From assembly GCA_948567375.1 (NCBI GenBank), contig OX419757.1, positions 41,168,001 through 41,232,000 on the forward strand: a stretch of 64,000 bases of DNA, written 5' to 3'. The translations under genes and the position numbers were made by a program. Source of the stretch: Lunularia cruciata (Eukaryota > Streptophyta > Marchantiopsida > Lunulariales > Lunulariaceae). Numbering within the stretch: the first letter of the stretch is position 1; the number at the start of each line of letters is the position of its first letter. This document shows positions 11,184 through 22,685 of the stretch, piece after piece. The notes beneath the pieces are model-generated. The model had not been told where the DNA came from. It saw only the letters and a list, made by a program, of their open reading frames with translations, and did not search any database.

Positions 11184-13930
11184 ATGGTCCAAATATTACC
11201 AAGGAGGAGAAAGGTGAGATTTGAGGAGATTTTTTGCAAGTTCATCCATGTGTTTGCTTTTAGTTACAAGGATCTGAAGGAAGTCACCTTGGAGGAGCAC
11301 AAGATAGAGGTGGAGTCACATGCAAGACCAGTCCGCCAAAAGCAACATTGCATTAGTCCACCAATAGCTTTGGTTGTGAATGAGGAAATTGATAAGCTCA
11401 AGGAGGTTGGATTTATCTTTGAGGTGGAGAATTCAGAATGGGTGTCTCTAATTATGATTGTGAAGAAAAAGAATGGCAAGTTTTGAGTATGTGTGGATTA
11501 CAAGAAGCTCAATGTTGTTACCAAGAAGGACTACTACCCATTACCATTCATTGATGAGATCTTGGAGGAGGTTGTAGGTCATGAGAGGTATAGTTTTGGA
11601 GATGGTTATAATGGATATAACCAAATCAAGATTGCACCAAAGCATCAACAACTCACTACATTCACCACACCTTAGGGAACTTACGCTTTCAAGGTCATGC
11701 CTTTTGGCTTTGCAATGCTCCAGCCACATTCCAATGGTTCATGAACAAGGTATTTGAACATTTCATTGGGAAATTTTTGAGAGACTTCATTGATGACTGT
11801 TGTGTCTATGGGAGCAAGGAGGAGCACTTTGAGCACCTAATCAAGGTTTTGCAACTCTTGGATGAGGCAAATGCATCACTCAACCGAGAGAAAAGTATTT
11901 TTGGATGTGAAGAAGGTTTAGTTTTGGGGCACATCATCTCCAAGGATGGAATAGCAATTGATCCTAAGAAGGTGAGGAAAATCTCAGAGCTTCCATTCCC
12001 TTCAAGCTTGACAAAGTTATGCCAATTCTTAGGGATGGTTGGGTACTATAGGAAGTTCATCTTCTCATTTTCCAACAAGCTTTATGTGTTGACCATCTAC
12101 ATGAAAAAGTGTGTAGATTATATGGCAATTTTGGAAGACAAAGATGCTCTTAAACCTTTTGAGGAGCTCAAGCAATCCCTTTTTGTAGCTCCAATTCTTG
12201 CTAAACTTGATTGGAGTAAGCCTTTCATCCTCTACACTGATGCTTCCAATGTTGTTATAGGATGCACTCTTATTCAATTAGACCAAGATGGGCATGATCA
12301 TCCAATAGCTTATGATAGTAGGTAGATGGTAGCAGAAAAGAACTACTTTGTCACGGAGAGAGAAAGGTTGGCGGTGATCTTTGGTCTCAAGAAGTTTAAA
12401 CACTACTTGATTGGAGGGAAAGCCACCATTATCACAGATCACAAGGCGTTGAAGTACATCTTCAACAAGCCTAATGTGCAAGGGAGACTAGCAAGATGGA
12501 TGATACTCTTGTCTGAGTATGACTACACCATTGAGGATAGGCTAGGGAAGAAATATGCAAATGCAAATTTGTTATCTAGGGCCTATGATCATGATGGAAA
12601 TGAGCCAGTGGATGATTCTTTCTCGGATGAGGAGCTCATGGTAATCTTAGTCACTCAAGAGGTTCCAATGGAGTACAAGGAAATTGTGGATTTTGTGACA
12701 AGAGGGTACTATCCAAAAGGAATGCATGCTAGGGAGAGGAAGGCCCTTGCAGCAAGATCTAGACCTTACACAATGGTGGAGAATATTCTTTTTCACCAAG
12801 AAGTAGATGGTCTACTTTGAAGAGTAGTGGGTAAGGAAGGATCTATCCTACTCATAAAAGAGTTTCATGAAGGTTTAGTGTGTGGAGGACACTTTGCAAG
12901 AAAGGTGACTCCTTTCAAGATTCTAGATGGAGGTTATCATTGGAGAGGGATTTTCAAGGATTATCTTGATTATTGCAAAACTTGTCATGTTTGTCAAGCT
13001 TTTGCTAAATAGTCTACATCCACTCCACCACTTAGATTGATTCCATTGCTAGGACTTTTTGAGAAGTGGGGAATTGATTTTGTATTCCTCTCAATAGAAC
13101 ACTAAGGAACAATTGGTACATTGTGGTAGTTACTAATGATCTTACCAAGTGGGTTGAGGCTAGACCATTGAGGGACAAGAATGAAAATGAAGTTTGTAGA
13201 TTTCTTTATGAATGCATTATCATTAGGTTTGGATGCCCTTTGGAGTTGGTTTTTGATAGAGGAGGAGAGTTTACAAGAAGGATCACTACAACCATGCTAC
13301 GGCATTTCTCTATCACAAATAGAGTAATTACATCCTATAAGTCAAATTCTAATGGCTTGGTAGAGAGAACCAATCAGACCTTGTGCATGATGTTGGCCAA
13401 AGATATAGAATGGAGGGAGCTAAAAATCATCGGGACAAGAGGATTCATGCAGTTTTGTGGGAGTATAGGACAACCATGAAGACTTCCACCAGATATTCTC
13501 TATTTCAATTGGTATATGGTATTGATTCTACCTTACCTATTCACTTTGATCTTCTTATCTTCCAAAGCATTCATAGGAGATTGAAGAAAGCATAAGGAGG
13601 CGAGCAAAGAAGTCAAGGAAGGATCAACTCATGGAGTTGGAAGAGGCAAGAGCAGTTGCTATGGTTCGGGTGGAGCAAGCCCAAAGGAAACAAAAGGAGA
13701 TCTATGACAAGAGGCAAGGCAAGAAGAAGGTGGAGCCTTTCAAAGAAGGTGATTGGGTAATGTTGTTTGATTCCATTCAATTCAAGAGAGTACAAAAGAA
13801 GTTTTTGCCTAAGTACTTTGGATCTTTCATAGTGGAGAAGATATAGAGCAATTACACCTATGTTCTCAAGGAGTTAGGAAGAAGACACTTTGATAGGATT
13901 AACCATGATAATTTGAAGATGTATCAGAAA
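11184..13930 (+). pseudogene. Family C reverse transcriptase, RNase H and integrase
   Basis: Reverse transcriptase spans about 11,184-12,000; the catalytic box reads FIDDCCVYG (near 11,780), with FIDD in place of YIDD or FMDD. RNase H follows at about 12,225-12,560 (LYTDASNVVIGCTL, then ITDHKALKYIF). Integrase has its HHCC zinc finger at about 12,885-13,010 (CGGHFARK ... CKTCHVC), then a D-D-E core at about 13,060-13,480: the second Asp is in VFDRGGEF and the Glu in LVERTNQTL. The C terminus (13,780-13,915) carries a GPY/F-like PKYFGSFIVEKI motif and then HFDRINHDNLKMY. No chromodomain follows. Stops at 11,484, 11,673, 12,323, 12,818 and 13,010 break the frame. Confidence 0.88.
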
Positions 13931-13970
13931 AGGTAGAGGGACCTTCACTTTGAGGACAAAGTGAAAACCA

Positions 13971-13984
13971 AGTCCGGGGGTAAA
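13971..13984 (+). promoter_or_regulatory. Polypurine tract of family C
   Basis: AGTCCGGGGGTAAA immediately precedes the TG of the 3' LTR. This is where plus-strand DNA synthesis is primed in LTR retrotransposons. Confidence 0.7.
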
Positions 13985-14673
13985 TGTAACACCCATTTGT
14001 GCATGTGTGTGGTATTGTGATATTTAGCTTGGTCTTACAAATACTTGAGAGATATTATTTATATAGAGATAAAGGATGGTTCTACATTAGTCATGATTAG
14101 CTAAAGTTAATCATAGCTAAGATAATGGGGACCTTATTTTAGAGGAAGTGGAAAAGATGAGCATCACTATTTTGGATTCTAGTGTATTGACTTGGTATTA
14201 TTCTTAGGTGTTTGGCTTTGAGGAAAGAGTTGAGAACTCTTGGGTCCACAAGCCTTTTTCTGGATTCTTCTATAGTCCAAGGATAGTCTATGTGAAGGAA
14301 TCCTTGATTTAGTGGTTGGGTCAAGATAAGATCACATGCTTAGTGGAATATACCCATGTGGATAGATATTCTTTTATACTTTTTGACTTTATTTGACTTT
14401 TAGCCTAGTAACTTGAGTTAATATGGTAAATAGTAACTTTAGTGCATAACTATTTCATAGGTATATAAACAAGGGGTGAGGAGGTACTCACCATCCTTTC
14501 ATTTGGAACTATCTCTCTCTCATTGAGTTCGCTAGTGAGCAATGTCTTGAGTCTTGGAGTGTTAGGCTTGGAGGAGTATGATGAAGTTGGGGTTCCTTGC
14601 CTTCTTTGTCCATGGTGCACTTCCATAATAGCCACCAGAGGTTCATCCTGAGTGAGAGACATGCCGGCTCACA
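13985..14673 (+). repeat. 3' LTR of family C element
   Basis: 689 bp, TGTAACACCC to CCGGCTCACA, direct repeat of 7,468-8,136. Differences are scattered substitutions and short indels, showing an old but not ancient insertion. Confidence 0.9.
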
Positions 14674-15334
14674 TTACCCTAATACTCCGCAATTGTTGTA
14701 GACCAAACCATTAGGACAATCCCTTCCAACGTGTCTTGTTCACCTCACAAGAAATAGTCCTAGGAGCACTTGGCTTTGATAAGAAATTCAATGACCATTC
14801 ATCTCTCCAACCTTTTCCTTCTTTTCTACTATTTTTCAATCTCTCTCCTTCTTGACTTTTCTCTTCCTTTCTTGCTGCTTCAATTTCCTTTGATTTTTGC
14901 CTTGCCTCTTTGCCTTCCATTTCCTGTCCTCCCTACCAATTCCCTTTCCTTTCCTATGATTTCAAAGACTAATAGAGGAGAAAAATACTAGGTGTCAATG
15001 GTGATATATGAGTTACTTCACCCAATCAATGAAGTTGTGACTCATGACAACATCTTCAAAATTTTGACGAGGTTTCATTCAGACAGTTACTTGATCTAGC
15101 ATGAGTTTATGTACTTGTATCTTCATATGAAGTGAAAGTGTGTTTACTTGATGTTGTCTTTGTTGTATGAAGGCAATGGTGCTTTGCTTTATGAAGGCGT
15201 TCTGATTCATGCAGAGTACAATAGAGTTGCTCTTCTTCATAAAGGAAAGGTACTTTCAATGTAGAAAACAGAACTCCATGACGGTATTTTATCATCACCA
15301 ACTTTCACATCTGCAAAGACTATTGGTGGGTCAG
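14674..15334. other. Unclassified part of composite insertion
   Basis: No confident gene. The minus strand at 14,711-14,920 encodes a charged run (repeated K and E, then SKPSAPRTISCEVNKTRWKG) that may be a retrotransposon Gag remnant but cannot be assigned. The last five bases, GTCAG (15,330-15,334), are the left target duplication of the unit starting at 15,335. Confidence 0.3.
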
Positions 15335-15720
15335 TGTGGTGCCCACATTTTTTGTTTTTTTCAAAATAGAGAAGAAGAAGTGTATAGAGAAGTCGGATTG
15401 CGCCTGTATGACTGAAGAAGGCAAAGAAAAGAGTCTTCGGGATGAAACCCGAAGTAAAGTGACTTCGGGTCATAAGGCGAAGTACTAGGAAATGCCCTAT
15501 CAACATACAACCCAAAGTAAGGAGTCTTTGTATCGGGGGGAGCTCAACCCAAGGCAAAGTCTGTCTAACAATCTTTCGTCGGGGCAAGAAATTCAAGAAG
15601 GGACCATTCAAAATTGGCGGCCCATACGTGTGAAGTACGATTGACAATGACAAGTGCATGCAGGAGGTGTGATTTCTCGGTAGAAACTCGAATTGAAGAG
15701 AGACGAAGAAAGCGCAACTC

Positions 15721-15728
15721 TATAAAAA
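15721..15728 (+). promoter_or_regulatory. TATA box of the 3.8-kb unit
   Basis: TATAAAAA, about 390 bp into the unit and about 300 bp upstream of the first good Met of its reading frame (16,030). Functional role is inferred from position only. Confidence 0.4.
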
Positions 15729-16029
15729 TTGAGCTCGCAACAAAGCAATGTCAAGCAATTTTCCTTCACCGTTGAGAAGTCATCTTGCAGGTGATCATGG
15801 GAAGGAAAATAGAGTGGAAGACGTGCTAGTGTGTAAGGGAGAAGTTGCAAGAGTGAAACCAAGAGACAGTGAGAAAGCAGGAGAGATGGGAGGAAGAAAG
15901 AAGAACTCTGAATTCGCAGTGAGGAATCATGCGATTTGGAGGTTAGATGTAATCACAAGAATTGAAGTCTTGAGCCAACTTCGGATTACATTCTTGGCAT
16001 GGAACTAGAATGCTAGTTTTCTAGGTTTC

Positions 16030-18328
16030 ATGACTGAGATCATCGAGAGCAATTGTCTCGATGGACCCAAAGAAGAAGGGAAGAGAGGAAATCTGGCTCG
16101 CTGGATGGAGTCGGATTGGAGATTAGTACCTGGGAAGGAAGCAGGCACGGAGCAGGGTGCCACGTTCTTGGGGAAGGGATAGATAGCCAAAGAAACCCAA
16201 GAAGTGACGGATGCATTCTTGTCAAAGCGGACAAAGAATGGATACAAAGTTGAGAGCTATAAAGATCCTATCAAGAGAGGGATTGTGAGTGCTCTGATGG
16301 CCATCCTGAAGCCGGAGAGAACAACCTATGTGATGAAACACCAAGCGGTATTCTTTCACAAATTGTTTGCAGGAGAACCAATCAATTGGGCAAGGTGTTT
16401 CCATGGGAGAATGCAACAGATGGTGTGGAATCAGCGGGATAAATTGCCTCCACATTACATCGTGCCGTTTGCAGCCCATTTCTACTTCGGGTTAAATTTG
16501 CTGAACTCGGCGGAGCGCAATAGAATGGTGTCACATTTCCATCCCAATTTAAGAAGAGAAGTCAATGTAGAGAAGCAACAATACATCTTACAAATCAGAA
16601 GCACAGATGAATACTACAAGAAGACGAGGAAGAATGTAGAGATAGAAGCGAGTACTCCAAAATCAAAGAAGCAAAGTTGGTAGGGCAAAGCCGAAGACAA
16701 GACGAAACCTCAGAAGACCAAGAGAGGAAAACCCGAGGTGAGGAATGGTAGTAATCAAGTCAGAAGACAAAGATTCAAAAGGTGAAGCCGAGTGCAAGTC
16801 CAAAGATTCGGAACGGGAAGAGGAGCCTGAGCTAACACTACAAAGTGGAGATACGAGTAGCGACAACAATGAAGGTGGAGAAATGACGTCGGTGCCAGCT
16901 GCTGTAGAGGAGGAAGAAGAAGTGCAGGTGGAGATCGAGGCCGAGGACAACATGAAGTTGGAAGATGAGACACCCGAGGCCGAAGTAAAGGCAATTGCAA
17001 TTCAGAGGGGAGTCCGCTTGAGACGCAAGGCAAAGTGTGATGCAGGTCCGAGTAAAGTAAAAGAAGAAATGAACAAAAGATCGGGAAGCGAGGCGTCAAT
17101 TCCGATACGAAGACTGCAGAGACGAAGGCGAGTATCGGGTGAACACAAAGTGAGAAGAGAGATTGCTATGCAAGAGGAGGTAGTAGCGAGCGATGGAGTA
17201 GAGTACCTGCGGGAGGTTGTGTGTCCACTACTGATGAAATTGGAGCACAAGAAGAAGGAAATGCAGTCAACTTGTCCAGAAGTGAAGATTGTGTTGTAGG
17301 TTTTAGCACAATTAGAAGAAGAGAACTCGGAGTTGAAGAAAATCATAACCTGAGGTGAGGAAGAAAGTGAAGTACTACGAGCGGAGGCAGTAGTGAAGAC
17401 TCAGGTAATTGAAGACTTGAAGAGAGAAGTGAGATATCAAGAAGAGCTTGTTAAGAAGAGTGACATAGCAAGGGAAAGGCAATTAGCAGAATATGAGATT
17501 TTGAAGCAATAGTTTGCTGATTCACAAGTAGAACTTATCCATGCTATGGCAAGGGTAGCGGCAAAGGACCAAGAGCTCGATAGGGTGATGGAGAGTGTAG
17601 AAGAGAAGAAGCAGCTCTGGCAAAGAGAGTTAGCAGCACGATATAGGGAAGAAGAGAGATTACGAGAGTTACTTCGTAATCAAGAAGAGAAGATTGTACA
17701 GAAGGAGAAGGAGAAGGAAATGGTGAAAGCCGAGTTTGAAGCAGAGTTGGCAATGTATAGGGAGAATTGGCTTGCAGATCGAGAGCAAGAGAGAAAAATG
17801 AGATTGGAGCCATTGAAGGAGATTGTCCTCAGGATGAACGCAATGTTGAGTACAGAGGCCAGTGTTCGAATTGAAGAGACAAGGCTGCACGAGTTGAAAT
17901 TGTTTGTGCAGGAGACGAGGCAAGGACAAGCAAAAGATACCGATTTGAATGTGTTGCTGATGAGTCTCAGAACTCGTGTAAATAGGAAGATATTAGAGGT
18001 AGAAGATAATATCACAATTAGATTAGACTTAGTAAAGTTGGAGATAGATAAACTTCAAAAGGATGTTAGAGCCAAACCCGAAGTAGATGAAGTAGGAGTG
18101 CAGATGTCTTCGGAGTTACCATCGGAGACATTGGAGAAGAGTGGGTCGAGAGATGAAGGTTTAGAAGGATTACCCACTAGTGTAATTTCAGATCAGAAAA
18201 GAGAATTGTTGGATATGGTAGAAGAAGTAGAAGATGTGAAACCCGAGGATAGAGTAGTGGGAAGTAAAGTTACTTTGGGTTCGGGTTTGAAAGCCGATGA
18301 CAAAGTAGACATTGGATTGGTTTAGTAA
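16030..18328 (+). pseudogene. Coiled-coil protein encoded in the 3.8-kb unit
   Basis: One decayed reading frame can be followed from the Met at 16,030 to the TAG at 18,326, with about two frameshifts and stops near 16,681, 17,297, 17,351 and 17,510. The N-terminal part (16,204-16,683, FLSKRTKNGYKVESY, KLPPHYIVPFAAHFY) looks globular. The middle (16,745-17,100) is very acidic. The C-terminal half (17,300-18,060) is a long Glu/Lys/Arg/Gln coiled coil. No reverse transcriptase, transposase or zinc knuckle is visible. I do not recognise the family; a Gag-like structural protein of a non-autonomous retroelement is one possibility. Confidence 0.5.
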
Positions 18329-19126
18329 TAGTTTTGAGATATGAAGAGGTAGATATGAAGAGGTACATTGTCATTTCGGATCTGCAGGTTAGAAGAGTTG
18401 TTGTAGAACAGTATAGTTGTTAGAACTGTCAATTTGTTCACTACTTAAGAGTGGCATTTGCAGAGAATTGTTGTTCAGTGCTCATAATTTCTGAGAATAG
18501 ATAAAGCAAAGTGTTGTGAAGCAGTGCTCATTTCTTGAGCTTGATTCCGAGTATCAACTTTGTGTTTGTAATTGTGAGTGTGTGGAGAAATTCGAAGTGC
18601 AAGTCAATGTGCTTGTTGGATGTTGGATTCCCCAGCCTTGATCTTCATTCCATGTGTTTGATCTTGAGTAAAGTGCAATCAAAGCAATGCCTTGATAGAT
18701 CTAAGAGGAATTGTAGTGTTGGTAGTATTCTGCATTTGTGAGTGCAATGCAAAGTTGATGTGAAGCAATTTTGAATCAAGGAAGTTGTGCCTTCAGTGGA
18801 GGGGTGGAACACAATTCTGAGGCGAAGTCATTTTGCAGTGAAGTGCCGTTTTTGGGAGAGCCTGAATCATCACAATCAAGATTGTTTGGAAAGAATTGAA
18901 GGAGTTGTGATTAAGAAGTGTTAATTCGTGACAAGATTGCAAGTCAGTGCTTGTTACTCTCTTTTGGGTGTGGTTTCTACCTAAGAGATTAAAGACGCAA
19001 CCAAGAAGAACTAAAGTGTTACTGTTTGACTTTGTATCTAGATATTTCTGACTTGTATCTCTACGGGAACAAACTTTACTTACCCGATTACCGCAAAAGT
19101 GATATTTGCCAGGTTGTCACAATCAG

Positions 19127-21337
19127 GTTGGTACTTGAATGTACCTAAGTCTCCCCTCTCAATTCCCTTGTATTCCTCTCCAAAGAATTGGTGGAATTAA
19201 GTACAGTTCTTTCTCATCAACTTCTTTTAGGAAGTCAAATACTATAGTTCAATTTAAACCAACTTACTAAGGTATGCTTTCTGTCATTTCATACATCATT
19301 GTAAAGCCAGATTGTCAGCACAAAAGAATTGCCTCTTCAAAATCAAGCGGTACAAATAGCAACTCAAGCACATGAACCACATTTACCATCCTCTATGTAG
19401 AGGGAGTTTCTATAATCCTGTATTGCGTGACTTTTAGAGAGGACTTTGACTTGAATAGCAACATTCTGTCTTACTCTTCTGCCTTATCTTCACCTTCATC
19501 TTGGCATCTTCTTCAAAACAACCTCAACCTCTTCCTCCCATCAATTCTTCCCGTTCCCTTTCCACTGTCACCCAAAACCAAGTCTCAAAAGCCAAACTCT
19601 AACTCTAACAATCAGCTGCCAAATCCAAAAATGGATCCACTCATGTCTATCATTTGCTCAAAATCAATAATACCCCAACTCTATTCACTAGATCTTCCAA
19701 CACAACAATCAACCTCTTCTCACTATTTTCATTAAACCACAATAATGTTATTCCATTCTACCCCTCCCTTCCTTTCTCTTGCTCTGACTTTCTCACAAAG
19801 TACTCTCACATTGGTGATTTCCTCTGCTCTTGTTCTATGACTTTCTCTTTAAATCCACTCCCTAGAAGTGCTCTGACTTTCTCACAGAGTACTCTCACAT
19901 TGGTGATTTCCTTTGCTCTTGCTATATGAATTTCTTTTTAAATCTCCTCCTAGAAGTGTTATAGACTTTCTAGTCCGCCAAATCTAAACAAACAAAAATT
20001 CACCTTGCCTATTTTGGTGTGTATGAAATACTATGTCTCAATAACCATGTATTCTTCCTTCCATTGGAAATCCATCAACAAGACCACAACAACAGAAATC
20101 ACCAGAGCATGTATAAACACCAAAACTCAGATTCAATCCTTGGAAACATAGAGCCACTAGGAGAATTATGTTTCCGACTTGATGATTTCATTGCCTTCTC
20201 TTGTTCTTCTACTTCCACTCCTATTACATCTTTCTCCCTCTCTCAACTACCAACATTCCCTTCTTTTTGTTCTTCCTACTCCTTTGATGCTCTGCACAAA
20301 CTCAATCTACTCTCCCGTGGTCATCATAGCCAACAATTGCCATCCTATCTAAATCTCCCTCCTCACAAACAATAGCATGCACCATCATCACATTCAGATT
20401 CTTGTTTCTACATGGAAAATTTGAATCACTTCAGGGTATGCATACCACTAACATCTACATCCAAAGCCAACTCAAGTGGGAGTTGATCTCTTCTTTTTCA
20501 CAAGGACAAATCCTCTTCAACCCCAATTCTCACTGCCATCTTCTTCATCATCAATCATTGGAATTCCTCCACCAGACATTGGCTGAGCTGCTCAAGTACG
20601 CCAGCATTTCTCTCCTCTTCCATGAACCTAGCCCTCCATAACCTCAGTTCCTCTTGCCTTAACTCTCCCAAAGCTACAACAGTCCCCAAGATATTCTCCT
20701 TATCCACCTGTTGCCCAAAACTCACTACTCTCTTTTCTTTGATAATCATCTCCTTTGTTCTATACTTCTCCTACATAGAAAAATGCAAGATCCCCATTTC
20801 ATGCCCAAAAACTCACAGCCCTTTTGCTCATAGCAGTTCTAGCTCCTGCTAGGTAGGAAAAAATGACCTCCAAAAGTGCCATCTCCCCCCAAAATTGCCA
20901 CTACAACCCAAACTACATTTTCTGTTGAATCAACACCAAATGGTACTACAAAATTCAAGCACCATAATAAAAGATTTTGTCCCATTTGAGGGTATAGAGG
21001 GGACATTGTACTCAAAATCTTGTAGGTGACACAATCTTCCCCTTCTTACTTTCTCTACTTGTGGTTACCTACAACATATAGCAACCCACTATTTTGGCAA
21101 CTATCAAAGTTACTACCTAAAAAGTACTTTATACTCTAGGTAAGCAAAAGTTACTATAAGTAACAATATTTTATGTGAAAGAAAACTCTAATTTCTACAA
21201 ATACTAAAATTCACTATTGGAATCCAAAAGTTACTGCCCATGACTAGCATTTTTACTAAATATAAATAATTTTCTTCTAGTTTACCTACCACACTAAATA
21301 GCACTAATATAACATATGGATTATTTTCATGATGAAA
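19127..21337. other. Unclassified right part of composite insertion
   Basis: Pyrimidine-rich on the + strand, with no convincing gene. The minus strand at 20,555-20,749 encodes a short helical run (EELRLWRARFMEEERNAGV) that could be a Gag coiled-coil remnant. A ~89-bp tandem duplication lies at 19,781-19,957. The stretch 20,990-21,337 is plain AT-rich sequence without detected features. Confidence 0.3.
19781..19957. repeat. Tandem duplication, two ~89-bp units
   Basis: Units 19,781-19,869 and 19,870-19,957 both start GCTCTGACTTTCTCACA and end CTAGAAGT, with about ten differences. Two copies only, so not a satellite. Confidence 0.85.
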
Positions 21338-22685
21338 ACACAAGGCATACACTTGCATGAAACGGTTGATCAATTCTACTCAAGGAGTTATTGAGGCCCA
21401 GACAGTCTAGTTTTGATATTCTAGATAGGGAGTTGTAATGTAGAGTATATGATGTTATGTTGTTATAGGCTACTTCACCTACTTTGGCACTAGTCTTTGG
21501 TTTGGCTAAGCATATTGAACTCAACATGGTGGAGGAGAGAGTGGTGACATCTGCGTTTGGTAGCGAGACCTCATCCACAACTAGTACTTCTTCTAAAGTG
21601 TGGCAGAGTGCACCATGTCATGTTGGCATCCAAGGATAGGATGGATAGCCTAGACCATATGGAGCCAATGGAGGGCCTAATGTAGCTAGATCCTTACCTT
21701 CATTTTTGGGTCAACAACAACCACTAAGTGGTGGTGTTGCTTGTTGAACTTGTGGTGTAACTCACCACAAGAGAGATTGCACTCAAAGCAATAGACATGA
21801 TACCTCTAGTGCATTACAACTGGCACAGATACATTGTGACCATTGCCACAGATTTGGCCAAACTAGTGACTGATATTTTGATCTTCATCCGGAGCTACAA
21901 AGTGGTAAGGCTGCTATGGCAGGTGGTAGAGGAGCCCTAGGTCATGGAGGACGTGGTGGTAGAGGATTTATACCTAGTAGGAGTGAAATACTTGCTCTTA
22001 CTTTTGATACAACCATGGCTACTTGCATTGAGCAATTGGAGTAGAGATTGGCTAGTATGGCCATTGCTTAGAGGAGATCAGATTTGGGTGTTGAAGCTTC
22101 CATCTCTTATGTTGTGATAGAGACATCTTGGACTTCATGTGCGGAGTAGCACTGTAGATGCATCTACCGCACTGACTTGGAGTGTAGTACATGCTCTAGA
22201 GCCTAAAGGAGCATCAATGGAGTTGGACCCATAGAGAGGAAAGGCTGGTAGATAGGCCAGATTTCCCCAACCTTTTACACTCTCAAAGGCACTACAGACA
22301 ATATCCATGGCTCCTAGATGTCCTAGTGCGGGTATGGCAGGTGGTGATGGGATTCATGATTGGAGGCAACCTATTAGTTAGCCACCTGCTACTACACCAA
22401 TTGAGTCTACCTTGATGTTGGAGGTGGCTCAATTGATAATGCATTTTCCATTCAACCAATGATATGTTTACATTGGGAGTTGACCCAACTCTAGTGTTCT
22501 AGTTTGCTGCCACACTTTGTGAGAGTAGGGATGATGTGGTTCTTGCTTCTTGAGCAGAGGTGGTTGATAGTGGATCTGACTTGGTTGAGGAGCATGGGAT
22601 CCGCTCAGTGACCAATGGGTTATGGCAAGAAGTAGCAACTAGATTGGAGGAGTTACCAACTAGACTTGCTTTTGAGCAAGCGTAG
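21338..22685 (+). pseudogene. Copy O: Gag C-terminus, zinc knuckles and spacer
   Basis: Continues the Gag broken at 7,204 (GGCATACACTTGCATGA, B: same region at 53,190-53,215 in reverse). Two zinc knuckles are readable near 21,745-21,900: the first as C-TCG-THHKRDC with a stop, the second as CDHCHRFGQTSD with its last Cys changed to Tyr. The Gln/Glu-rich IEQLE helix near 22,030 is also conserved. It ends at D1, which inserted between GTAG (22,682-22,685) and GCGG (24,911-24,914). Confidence 0.82.

Larger units (their letters stand above)
7468..14673 (+). mobile_element. Full-length family C Ty3/gypsy element, Glu-tRNA primed
   Basis: Direct LTRs (7,468-8,136 and 13,985-14,673), each running from TGTAACACCC to CCGGCTCACA, flank a primer-binding site, gag with a zinc knuckle, protease, reverse transcriptase, RNase H, integrase with a GPY/F-like C terminus, and a polypurine tract. 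A second family C LTR has inserted in reverse within gag (8,998-9,685). I see no clean target duplication: the flanks read GTAT and TTAC. All ORFs are broken by scattered stops, many being CAG to TAG or CGA to TGA, but long open stretches remain, so decay is moderate. Confidence 0.9.
15335..19121 (+). mobile_element. 3.8-kb LTR-like unit carrying its own ORF
   Basis: The unit begins TGTGGTGCCCACA and ends TTGTCACA, the TG...CA termini of an LTR. It is flanked by GTCAG (15,330-15,334) and ATCAG (19,122-19,126), a 5-bp target duplication with one transition. I find no internal direct repeat that would mark separate LTRs, so it is either a giant solo LTR or a non-autonomous element. Unlike its neighbours it keeps many CpGs, so it is younger. 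It contains a TATA box and a ~760-codon broken reading frame. Confidence 0.55.
7206..21337. mobile_element. 14-kb composite insertion inside gag of copy O
   Basis: The O sequence stops at ATGT (7,202-7,205) and resumes at ACAC (21,338-21,341). In element B the same place reads ACGC, so both flanks can be a 4-bp target duplication altered by CpG decay. The insert contains a complete family C element, a 3.8-kb LTR-like unit and about 3 kb of unclassified, minus-strand purine-rich sequence (7,206-7,467, 14,674-15,334, 19,122-21,337) that may be the original outer element. Its termini are not of a type I recognise. Confidence 0.5.

Noticed and set aside
16663-17346. Serine- and leucine-rich minus-strand ORFs
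   Set aside because: Shadows of the acidic and coiled-coil frame on the plus strand.
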